Made by a program: the position numbers and the translations under genes
The notes under the pieces: model-generated
What the model was told of the DNA's origin: nothing
Databases searched by the model: none
What the model saw: the letters and a program-made list of their open reading frames with translations, nothing else
In this document: positions 9,001-15,338 of the stretch, one piece after another
Position numbering within the stretch: position 1 is the first letter of the stretch
Layout of the letters: each line of letters starts with the position of its first letter
Source of the DNA: CAYWBI01 sp964456445
Lineage (GTDB): Bacteria > Calditrichota > Calditrichia > Calditrichales > J004
DNA length: 23,591 bases
NCBI GenBank assembly: GCA_964456445.1
Contig: CAYWBI010000045.1
Location: 1 to 23,591, forward strand
Direction of reading: 5' to 3'

Positions 9001-9413
9001 ATAAACCCAATGCAACTACAGATACCTTTACCTTTACAGCTCCGGCAGTGGAACAATCTGTTGCTTTGGAAAAATCTGCTGCGGAAAAGGTTACGGTTTT
9101 CCCGAATCCTTATTATGCAGGAAATGCACAGGAAAGCAACAGGTTTAACCGGTTTGTAACCTTCTATCACCTAACAGAAAAAGCGACTGTTCGCATATTC
9201 AATCTGGGTGGTGAGCAAGTACGTAAATTGGAAAAACCAGCCTCCAACACAACCCAGTTTATGCAATGGGATCTACGGAACGGGAACTCTTTACCTGTGG
9301 CAAGCGGTATCTATTTTGCACATGTCGAGATGACTCTATCGAATGGTAGCAAAGTTACTAAAGTGTTGAAGCTCTTCGTTATTCAAAGAAGACAACAAAT
9401 TAAATTCTTCTAA
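6045..9413 (+). CDS. Giant secreted surface protein with FN3-like region and C-terminal sorting (CTD) domain
   Basis: A 1122-residue exported protein. The signal peptide is at residues 1-25 (MNRKILMKSMLIGLMVLLLP, then LGSFAKG). The first 500 residues are a large Asp/Gly/Trp-rich region I do not recognise. It contains one calcium-type EF-hand/dockerin-like loop, DLNGNGVLDDQD, at about 340-351. About 511-655 look like a fibronectin type III fold (PPSPQVVAAPFENQIVLNWG, FQGYNIYQI, GNTYYFAVTAYNYNPD). The C-terminus from about 1016 is a T9SS/FlgD-like sorting domain: VFPNPYYAGN, TVRIFNLGGEQVRKL, QWDLRNGNSLPVASGIYFA. After the usual last strand it carries an extra basic tail, RRQQIKFF. GAGGT at 6035-6039 supports the start. 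It lies between the receptor and the PorV-like gene and is probably cotranscribed. It likely acts at or outside the outer membrane; its ligand or activity is unknown. Confidence 0.88.
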   Translation: MNRKILMKSMLIGLMVLLLPLGSFAKGPEQTQQHNNLAKTTALDPVRTLCNINNWSYWLYYDGKSGIDPAGSSGGVYPRGTAGVIYEDGVVWGAKVNGNIQVGGSTYRTGTSPVLDRIYRIRGDWATLAISAVKEDAGEFFQKKSENVTDAEAQSIIDQYKKDWMDWPVAAGAPYVDDTTHGQLGVYDPVLDDNGMPDPTKGDYPGIASADQVVFYVANDADAATMLNFAGSDPMGVELQVTMWSYNQKSARLGQLMFKKYKLINTSTTTFDSMYVAQWCDPDLGNYSDDVVGCDPNLGFAFAYNGAAHDDAFDDFGLAPSAVGYDFFQGPIVDGQADQDLNGNGVLDDQDYAVFNLKQVGPGKINLPMTAFLYFSAGNTEWSDPPLGNHDGTLEWYNLLRGFISTTDVQNPTPFTHRATGEATKFPLDGDPAAGTGDLDGQGANFAPADRRMGLATGPFTMAPGDEQEVVVAVLGGSGSDYLNSVVQVKETDKLAQQLYNDLFTTIPKAPPSPQVVAAPFENQIVLNWGNDLAALDRTEKTKFADSDSTEYDFQGYNIYQISYGIETKIVRIGTFDKVDGVTTIEQPKFLEQYGVTKTVPVQFGKDNGVQRYFVIDKNYITGGDLFPGNTYYFAVTAYNYNPDPQLLQDKTLESSMIVIPVTTQGDAPGKKVTGTAGDTPDVTHSSGGSDGVVKTIIVDPSSTTGHEYSVFFAVDEDTNSATFGEMLWGLKDNTTSTVILNKQPQAASIDGANDAPIADGLQIRVSGPSFGVKAIVEVANAGGPLTEADYDGAGTPYGGNNVWLSLSAASDGNRFYVSAGGGDGTSATAYARYARSIANLGSNDAEIRFTADTLDGKYLWWYDADVYQDVRFKAYDVGISTYSDTTDDIRLLTGGYSGGATVGVFDFTDTDQVFGFPASDWIYLRKPANADGTYDKFDADLTSGAFTYSWWAPNSYEVLARLIFCDFGGGGTLPEAGTVVRFITNKPNATTDTFTFTAPAVEQSVALEKSAAEKVTVFPNPYYAGNAQESNRFNRFVTFYHLTEKATVRIFNLGGEQVRKLEKPASNTTQFMQWDLRNGNSLPVASGIYFAHVEMTLSNGSKVTKVLKLFVIQRRQQIKFF

Positions 9414-9461
9414 TCGAATAGTGAATAATAACTGATAGTAGATTCTTATAAGGAGTCAAAA

Positions 9462-10502
9462 ATGAAAGATATAAAAAAATTAATTAGTATATTAATGGCT
9501 GTGTTCCTTGTTCTAGGGCTGCGGTCAACATACGCCGGTGATGTTTCCAGATTTGGGACGGCCGGAGGTATGCAAACGGTTGTTCCGGTTGGCGCGCGCT
9601 ATTTGGCCATGGCCGGTTCGAATATCGCTACAACCGAGGGAATTGATGGTATGTACTGGAACCCTGCCGGCTTGTCTTCCATGTCCGGGAGCGCAACAGG
9701 CGTGTTTTCTTCCATGACCATCTTTAATGATGTAAGCGTTAACTATATGGCGCTTGGTTTTGATATGGGCAGCTTAGGTAAATTGGGCGTATCATTAAAA
9801 GCGTTTGATTTTGGTGATATTCCCCTGACTACCGTTCAGGATCCTGATGGCGCCAGCGGACGTATTTTTTCACCGACATTTGTAACCGTTGGTTTAACTT
9901 ATTCCGCTATGTTGACCGATGTTATTCAGGTTGGTTTGACCGGAAAGGTAATCAGCGAAAATGTTGATCGGGCAAGCGCTTCCGCCATCGCTTTTGACGC
10001 CGGTATCCAATATCATGATTTGGCCGGCTTTAAAGGATTGTCCTTTGGCTTGGTTATGCACAATATTGGCACAAGCCTTCAATATTCCGGTAGTGGTTTG
10101 AATCGTGAAGCTGTCGAAACAAGTTCACAAAATTTTACAGATTTTGTGAATCGTGAAGCAGCTATTGATAACCTGCCGGCAAGTTTTGAAATCGGTATGT
10201 CCTATAAAATGGATATTAACGCTCAAAACAGCCTGTTATTATCTTCAAACTTTAGTAACTATAACTATGGTTCGGATAATTACCGTTTTGGCGGCGAATG
10301 GATGTTTAACAAAATGTTCGCTGTCCGTGCAGGATATGTTTATGACACGGTTTTGGATACAAAAGATCAGCTATACAGCTTTACGGCCGGAGCCGGTTTT
10401 AATTATAATTTAAGTGGTATTAATTTAACCATCGATTATTCATACCGTGATTCACAGTACTTTGATGGAAACAATCTTTTCTCTCTTAAAGTAGGTTTCT
10501 AA
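9462..10502 (+). CDS. PorV/PorQ-family outer-membrane beta-barrel
   Basis: A 346-residue outer-membrane protein with a signal peptide ending in LRSTYAGD (about residue 25). The mature start has the family hallmark VPVGARYLAMAGSNIATTEG then IDGMYWNPAGLSSM, as in PorV/PorQ proteins, relatives of the FadL fold. Alternating strands follow (LGVSLKAFDFGDIPLTT, FGGEWMFNKMFAVRAGYVYD), and it ends FSLKVGF with a terminal aromatic. In type IX secretion PorV carries CTD-bearing cargo from the translocon to the attachment complex, so a PorV-like gene 48 bases after a CTD protein gene fits a cargo/shuttle pairing. Many members of the family are uncharacterised, and this one may instead be a structural or transport barrel. 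AGGAG at 9451-9455, six bases before ATG, sets the start. A strong terminator follows. Confidence 0.88.
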   Translation: MKDIKKLISILMAVFLVLGLRSTYAGDVSRFGTAGGMQTVVPVGARYLAMAGSNIATTEGIDGMYWNPAGLSSMSGSATGVFSSMTIFNDVSVNYMALGFDMGSLGKLGVSLKAFDFGDIPLTTVQDPDGASGRIFSPTFVTVGLTYSAMLTDVIQVGLTGKVISENVDRASASAIAFDAGIQYHDLAGFKGLSFGLVMHNIGTSLQYSGSGLNREAVETSSQNFTDFVNREAAIDNLPASFEIGMSYKMDINAQNSLLLSSNFSNYNYGSDNYRFGGEWMFNKMFAVRAGYVYDTVLDTKDQLYSFTAGAGFNYNLSGINLTIDYSYRDSQYFDGNNLFSLKVGF

Positions 10503-10524
10503 TTAAAAGTGCTTATTGTTTTAC

Positions 10525-10560
10525 AAAAGGCCGGTTTTCAACCGGCCTTTTTTTCTTTTT
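10525..10560 (+). terminator. Strong intrinsic terminator of the receptor/CTD/PorV operon
   Basis: A perfect 12-bp stem (10525-10536 and 10540-10551; AAAAGGCCGGTT and its complement) with a three-base loop TTC, followed by a T-rich run to 10560. It lies about 20 bases after the PorV-like gene and ends the three-gene unit. Confidence 0.92.
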
Positions 10561-10652
10561 TATTTATTATGTCTTAATTTGATTTCATCCCGTATTTCGT
10601 GACTTATTTAGTACGCATTCGTAATTAATTAGAATGAATATTGGCTAAATTA

Positions 10653-10658
10653 TATAAT
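10653..10658 (+). promoter_or_regulatory. Candidate -10 box for the DoxX-like gene
   Basis: A consensus TATAAT at 10653-10658 lies 21 bases before the DoxX-like start codon and after the preceding terminator, so a separate promoter is expected here. No good -35 box is visible at the right distance. Confidence 0.35.
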
Positions 10659-10679
10659 CACATATAATAAGGAGGTCTT

Positions 10680-11045
10680 ATGAAGGTATTAACAACGACT
10701 GTAGCTCGTTATTTATTTGCCATTCCGTTTATTGTTTTTGGTCTGTTACATATGATGAACGGCAGCGACATGGCGGGAATGGTACCTCTACCCGGAGGTG
10801 TCTTTTGGGTTTACCTGGTAGGATTGGCGCTGATTTTAGCCGGTGTAAGTATTATTATGCAGAAAATGATGAAGTTATCAGCGTTATTATTGGCTGTGTT
10901 ACTTTTGATTTTTATCCTTACGATGCATCTTCCTGGGATTATAACTGGGACTGGAGCTGCAATGCAGATGTCTATGATGAGTTTGTTAAAAGACATGGCC
11001 TTAATGGGCGCCGCTCTTACCTATTCGGGTATGGCGGAAAATTAG
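10680..11045 (+). CDS. DoxX-family-like small membrane protein, methionine-rich
   Basis: A 121-residue inner-membrane protein with about four transmembrane helices: ARYLFAIPFIVFGLLHMMNG, GVFWVYLVGLALILAGVSII, LSALLLAVLLLIFILTMHLP, and a last helix near MSLLKDMALMGAALTYSG. The arrangement RYLF...FGLLHM, PGGVFW, GLALILAG and HLPG is that of the DoxX family (a broad group linked loosely to redox and quinone processes). Methionine is unusually frequent: 16 of 121 residues by my count, clustered in the loops HMMNGSDMAGM and AAMQMSMMSLLKDMALM. AAGGAGG at 10669-10675 sits four bases before the ATG. It stands alone between two terminators. Its exact function is unknown. Confidence 0.75.
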   Translation: MKVLTTTVARYLFAIPFIVFGLLHMMNGSDMAGMVPLPGGVFWVYLVGLALILAGVSIIMQKMMKLSALLLAVLLLIFILTMHLPGIITGTGAAMQMSMMSLLKDMALMGAALTYSGMAEN

Positions 11046-11053
11046 AATATCAC

Positions 11054-11084
11054 ATAACCCCGTGGTATCCTATCACGGGGTTAT
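11054..11084. terminator. Shared hairpin terminator between convergent genes
   Basis: An 11-bp perfect stem, ATAACCCCGTG (11054-11064) with CACGGGGTTAT (11074-11084), and a nine-base loop sits between the DoxX-like gene (+) and the transporter (-). The - strand stop codon (11081-11083) lies inside the stem. The flanks are AT-rich but have no long T tract on either side, so termination may be partial. Confidence 0.7.
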
Positions 11085-12589
11085 TTAAATATATGTGGAA
11101 AAACCTGCCAGTCAAAATTCCAGATAAGCGGTAAAATAAAATAGACATAAACGCTTACAATGGCTATTGATATAATATTCATCCAAAACCCTGCCTTTAC
11201 CATATCCTGCATGCTTAGCTCGCCGGATGCAAAAACAACGGCATTAGGCGGCGTTGCCACCGGTAGCATAAAGGCACATGATGCCGCCAAAGTTGCGGCT
11301 ATCATAAGCGAAAACGGATGAATATCCAGAACTTTGGCCAACACGGCAAGTATGGGCAGGATCATTGAAGCCGTGGCAACATTTGAGGTTATTTCTGTTA
11401 AAAAGTTTACAGACGCTATAATTACAAGAAGAAGCAAAAAGAAACCCGCCCCCTGTAACAGGTTCATTTTATCGCCGATCCATACCGCTAAACCGGATAC
11501 CTTGAAGGCACTTGCCAAAGCCAGCCCACCGCCAAATAACATTATGATCCCCCAGGGGAGCTTGACCGCGCTTTCCCAATCAAGTATCCTGCTTCCCGGA
11601 GTTGCTTTGGATGGCAGTATAAATAAAACAATGGCCCCGCTCATGGCGATAATGGTATCATTTATGCCTGGAATAATTTTTACCAATAAAAAGGACCGAA
11701 ATATCCAGGCAAGCGCTGTAATTAAAAAGACAATACTGACCGTTTTTTCCTCGTGGCTCATTTTCCCTAAAGAACGTAGTTCCTTTTTAATTTCTTCCTG
11801 ACCACCGGGTATATGAGAATAACGTAAAGGAAAAGCTATACGCACCAAATAAAACCAGGTAATAAACAACAACAAAATGGTCAGGGGCAGGGCAAATACG
11901 ATCCATTGATAAAAAGTAACATCGAAGTTGTAAAGCTGTTTAACGATTCCTGAAAATATTACATTGGTCGGGGTGCCAATGAGCGTGGCCATGCCCCCGA
12001 TCGAAGCGGCATAGGCAATGCTAAGCATAAGCGCTTTTCCAAATATTGGCAGTTGACTGTTTTTTGATTCTTTCGCCTGGGCAGTAACAGAGGTAATGAT
12101 TGCCAGGGCGATGGGCATCATCATAATGGTGGTGGCCGTATTTGATATCCACATAGAAAGCAAAGCCGTTGCAATCATAAAACCAAGTAAAATGGATGAA
12201 CTACGTGTTCCCATAAGGTGGATAATGTTCATTGCAATTCGTTTGTGCAGCCCCCAACGTTCAATTGCCACCGCAAGAATAAAACCACCAATAAATAAAA
12301 ATATCATGGGGTTACCGAATGCCGCCGTGGTTTTACTTATATCCAAACCACCAGTGACGGGAAATAGAACTATGGGTATCAACGCCGTGGCCGCAATTGG
12401 AATGGCCTCTGTGATCCACCAAATGGCAATCCAGAATGTCGATGCTAAAATGGCCAGCGCCTGCTCAGACATTCCGGCTGGTGATGTGAAGAAAAAAATC
12501 AATATAAAAAAAATGGGGCCTAAAAATAAACCGATTATTTGTTTACGCGGCGATTCCTGAAAAAACTCACTGATCATATCTAATTCCAT
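11081..12589 (-). CDS. DASS/SLC13-family sodium-coupled anion transporter
   Basis: An inner-membrane symporter of about 502 residues with roughly 11-12 hydrophobic helices. The two sodium/substrate-site SNT-type motifs are present: WISNTATTIMMMP in the first half and EITSNVATASMILP in the second. GGMATLIGTPTNVIFSGIV and LPVATPPNAVVFASG are the repeat-related hairpin sequences. This matches the divalent anion:Na+ symporter family (dicarboxylates such as succinate or malate, or sulfate); the substrate cannot be fixed by eye. The frame extends to a TTG at 12613, but ATG at 12589 or 12577 (MISEFFQ) is more likely; neither has a good ribosome-binding site. The gene follows dprA on the same strand after about 110 bases with no clear terminator between them. 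It meets the DoxX-like gene tail to tail. Confidence 0.9.
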   Translation of the reverse strand: MELDMISEFFQESPRKQIIGLFLGPIFFILIFFFTSPAGMSEQALAILASTFWIAIWWITEAIPIAATALIPIVLFPVTGGLDISKTTAAFGNPMIFLFIGGFILAVAIERWGLHKRIAMNIIHLMGTRSSSILLGFMIATALLSMWISNTATTIMMMPIALAIITSVTAQAKESKNSQLPIFGKALMLSIAYAASIGGMATLIGTPTNVIFSGIVKQLYNFDVTFYQWIVFALPLTILLLFITWFYLVRIAFPLRYSHIPGGQEEIKKELRSLGKMSHEEKTVSIVFLITALAWIFRSFLLVKIIPGINDTIIAMSGAIVLFILPSKATPGSRILDWESAVKLPWGIIMLFGGGLALASAFKVSGLAVWIGDKMNLLQGAGFFLLLLVIIASVNFLTEITSNVATASMILPILAVLAKVLDIHPFSLMIAATLAASCAFMLPVATPPNAVVFASGELSMQDMVKAGFWMNIISIAIVSVYVYFILPLIWNFDWQVFPHIFK

Positions 12590-12698
12590 TCTACCGGTAA
12601 TATGCCCAATCAAAGGTCTTTATAAAGTATAATTACTCCTGCTAAACTCTAATAACTTATAACAATATACCTAAAAATAAAAGTGCTATTAGGGTGTT

Positions 12699-13784
12699 TT
12701 AAATCCGTATAAACATTTTGCCGGACATTTGTCGAATAAGGTTTTTAAGCTCAAGGGTCAATAACGCGGTCAGGCTTTCAGATGTGCTTAATTTAGCATT
12801 TATGGCGATTTGATCGATATGCAATGGCTCGTTTGTTAAAATAGAATAAATGATTTTTTCGTTACCTGCCAGCTGCGGTTCGGGTTTTGGTCTAAACACG
12901 TGGTTTAGTTGTCCTTCGATTTCGACCAGAATATCCTGTACCGATTGTACCAGTTTTGCCCCTTGTTTTATTAAATTATTGCATCCCGTGCTTTTACCGG
13001 AAGTAACGGGCCCGGGAACGGCAAAGACTTCCCGGTTTTGGTCCGCCGCATACATAGCGGTTAATAACGCACCACTCTTGCTCCCCGCTTCTGTAACGAG
13101 TATGCCAATACTGAGACCACTTATAAGACGGTTTCGTTTGGGAAAATTTCCACCGTCGGGCTTTGTCCCAAAAGGATATTCAGATATCAATAAACCGTTG
13201 GACAAAAAACCCTCCATGATATTTTTATTTTCGGATGGATAAATATAATCGAGGCCGTTGCCTAAAACGGCAATTGTAGGCGCATGTTGTTGGATGGCCG
13301 TTTTATGTGCAATCGTGTCTATACCCCTGGCAAAACCGCTTGCAATGGTAAACCCTTCCCCACACAGATCGGAACAAAACTGTCGGGTAATATGTTGCCC
13401 GTAGCTGCTGGGTACACGTGTGCCTACGATGCCAATGATAGGAGTATTAAGCAATTCCTGTTTTCCCTTTATAAACAAAAAAGCCGGTGGATCAAATATA
13501 CTCTTTAATCTCTCCGGGTAGTCTTTGTCCCAATAAGTTAAAAGGCGGGCGCCATGCTTTTGCAGTTGTATAAGTTGATCTTCAACAAAATTAGGATTTG
13601 GCCCCTTTTTAATTTTTGAAGCCGTTATTTTGTCGATTCCGTCAATACTCATCAAACGGCGTAATGGCGCATGTAATACGGTGTATGGGTCTCCCAGCAC
13701 CGCAATAAGTTTCCGCATTCGGACCGGTCCGATGGATGGGATGGAAAAAAGTTTTAACAAAGACTCGTTTGAAAAATGTGCCAT
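12699..13784 (-). CDS. dprA: DNA processing protein DprA/Smf
   Basis: A cytoplasmic protein that binds incoming single-stranded DNA during natural transformation and loads RecA. At 361 residues it is full length with all three parts. An N-terminal helix-hairpin-helix region (about 1-65: IPSIGPVRMRKLI, IDGIDKITASKI) comes first. The Rossmann-like DprA core (about 85-290) follows with GIVGTRVPSSYG, IASGFARGIDTIAH, VLGNGLDYIYPSEN, NFPKRNRLISGLS, VTEAGSKSGALLTA and FAVPGP. Last is a C-terminal winged-helix (DprA_WH) domain (about 295-361). ATG at 13784 is preferred over the upstream in-frame TTG. No ribosome-binding site is obvious, and the predicted promoter is only about 30 bases upstream, so the leader is short. 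It begins a new unit after the gdhA terminator. No other competence genes are in view. Confidence 0.95.
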   Translation of the reverse strand: MAHFSNESLLKLFSIPSIGPVRMRKLIAVLGDPYTVLHAPLRRLMSIDGIDKITASKIKKGPNPNFVEDQLIQLQKHGARLLTYWDKDYPERLKSIFDPPAFLFIKGKQELLNTPIIGIVGTRVPSSYGQHITRQFCSDLCGEGFTIASGFARGIDTIAHKTAIQQHAPTIAVLGNGLDYIYPSENKNIMEGFLSNGLLISEYPFGTKPDGGNFPKRNRLISGLSIGILVTEAGSKSGALLTAMYAADQNREVFAVPGPVTSGKSTGCNNLIKQGAKLVQSVQDILVEIEGQLNHVFRPKPEPQLAGNEKIIYSILTNEPLHIDQIAINAKLSTSESLTALLTLELKNLIRQMSGKMFIRI

Positions 13785-13811
13785 GGGCAAATATAGGAAA
13801 ATATCTATATT

Positions 13812-13839
13812 ATTATAGAAAACTATAACAAATTGTTTA
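13812..13839 (-). promoter_or_regulatory. Candidate promoter of dprA
   Basis: On the - strand, TAAACA (13839-13834) and a perfect TATAAT (13817-13812) are 16 bases apart and lie just downstream of the gdhA terminator T tract. The predicted transcript would start about 20 bases before the dprA ATG. The -35 match is four of six. Confidence 0.45.
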
Positions 13840-13843
13840 CATC

Positions 13844-13900
13844 AAAAAACGGACCGCCCAAAGCCCTGGGAAAGCTCACACTGTGTGACAAGGCGGCCCG
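13844..13900 (-). terminator. Intrinsic terminator of gdhA with branched stem
   Basis: On the - strand a 9-bp stem (+ strand positions 13892-13900 with 13850-13858, one G-T pair) is followed by six T residues (13849-13844). The loop holds a second small hairpin, TCACA/TGTGA at 13876-13888, so the RNA can fold as a branched structure. It starts eight bases after the gdhA stop codon and ends the gdhA transcript. Confidence 0.85.
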
Positions 13901-13907
13901 GATAATA

Positions 13908-15269
13908 TTAAACCAATCCCTGGTCCATCATGGCGTCGGCAACTTTCAGGAACCCGCCAATATTGGCACCATTCACATAATTTCCTTCACAGTTAAATCT
14001 TTCAGCTGTATCAACACACGTTTTGTGAATACTTTTCATAATGTTCTGAAGACGTTTGTCAACTTCTTCACTTGTCCAGGAAAGACGCATGCTGTTTTGT
14101 GACATTTCCAGACCGGAAACGGCAACTCCACCAGCATTGGCGGCTTTTGCAGGTCCATACAGAATTTTCTCCTGGATAAACAGGTTTACACCATCAAGCG
14201 TTGTTGGCATATTAGCGCCTTCACAAACAGAAACAACACCATTGTTGACAAGATTTTGGGCGTCTTTTGCGTTAATTTCGTTTTGTGTGGCACTTGGGAA
14301 GGCACAATCGGCCTTATGAGCCCATAGTGGATTATGGTCGCGCTGCGGATCGACGGCATTGTAAACGGCCCCTGAGAACTTATCCGCATATTCTTTGATA
14401 CGACCGCGGCGATTGTTTTTAATATCCATAATAAAAGCCAATTTTTTAGCGTCTATTCCGGCCTCATCATAAATATAGCCGGATGAATCGGAAACAGTCA
14501 CGACCTTACCACCTAACTGATTGATTTTTTGAATGGTATATTGTGCTACGTTCCCACTGCCGGAAACCAGGCAGGTTTTTCCATTAAAATCCATACCGCG
14601 CGTGGCAAGCATTTCATTGGCGAAATAAACCGAACCATAACCCGTTGCTTCCGGACGGATAAGAGAGCCGCCCCAGTTGAGGCCTTTACCGGTAAGAACG
14701 CCGGTAAATTCATTACGCAGGCGTTTATATTGTCCAAAAAGAAAACCGATTTCACGACCTCCAACGCCAATGTCGCCCGCAGGTACGTCCGTATCCGGTC
14801 CAATGTGTCTTTGAAGTTCGGTCATAAAACTTTGGCAAAAACGCATCACTTCCAAATCACTTTTACCCTTTGGATCAAAATCGGAACCACCTTTGCCACC
14901 GCCCATCGGAAGTGTTGTAAGCGAGTTTTTGAACACTTGTTCAAAGGCGAGGAATTTTAAAATACCAATATTTACAGATGGATGAAGACGCAGTCCACCT
15001 TTATAAGGACCGATGGCACTGTTCATCTCAATGCGGTAACCACGGTTAATGTGAAATTCACCCTGATCGTCCATCCAGGGTACGCGAAATAATATTACAC
15101 GTTCCGGTTCGACCATCCTTTCCATAATTTTTGCTTTGCGATATTCTGGATGCCGTTCAAAAACAGGAGAAAGTGATTCGGCTACTTCTTCTACAGCCTG
15201 ATGAAATTCAGGTTGGACGGGGTTTTTTGCCTTAACTTGTTCCATTAGGGACTTAATATAGTCACTCAT
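13908..15269 (-). CDS. gdhA: NADP-type glutamate dehydrogenase (GdhA class)
   Basis: Catalyses reversible reductive amination of 2-oxoglutarate with ammonia to glutamate in the cytoplasm, usually in the ammonia-assimilating direction for this class. The 453-residue length is typical of hexameric bacterial GdhA. Visible are substrate-binding GPYKGGLRLHPS (Lys90), the catalytic-lysine loop LPMGGGKGGSDFDP (Lys126), VPAGDIGVGGREIG (Asp166) and the Rossmann motif SGSGNVAQY. SDSSGYIYD follows the second strand, as in NADP-using members. SGLEMSQNSMRLSW is the glutamate-specific helix. The frame continues upstream, but ATG 15269 is chosen because GGGAG lies six bases before it. The stop of the ATP-grasp/nucleotidyltransferase gene is 69 bases upstream with no terminator between, so cotranscription is likely. 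A terminator follows directly. Confidence 0.96.
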   Translation of the reverse strand: MSDYIKSLMEQVKAKNPVQPEFHQAVEEVAESLSPVFERHPEYRKAKIMERMVEPERVILFRVPWMDDQGEFHINRGYRIEMNSAIGPYKGGLRLHPSVNIGILKFLAFEQVFKNSLTTLPMGGGKGGSDFDPKGKSDLEVMRFCQSFMTELQRHIGPDTDVPAGDIGVGGREIGFLFGQYKRLRNEFTGVLTGKGLNWGGSLIRPEATGYGSVYFANEMLATRGMDFNGKTCLVSGSGNVAQYTIQKINQLGGKVVTVSDSSGYIYDEAGIDAKKLAFIMDIKNNRRGRIKEYADKFSGAVYNAVDPQRDHNPLWAHKADCAFPSATQNEINAKDAQNLVNNGVVSVCEGANMPTTLDGVNLFIQEKILYGPAKAANAGGVAVSGLEMSQNSMRLSWTSEEVDKRLQNIMKSIHKTCVDTAERFNCEGNYVNGANIGGFLKVADAMMDQGLV

Positions 15270-15338
15270 GTGTAACTCCCTCTTTATAAATGTGAGTAGT
15301 TCTGTGTTTTTTAAACCCATATATCAACGGGCAGGTTT

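Noticed and set aside
14529..14960. 143-codon + strand open frame opposite gdhA
   Set aside because: It covers the catalytic region of gdhA in the other strand and has no family resemblance.
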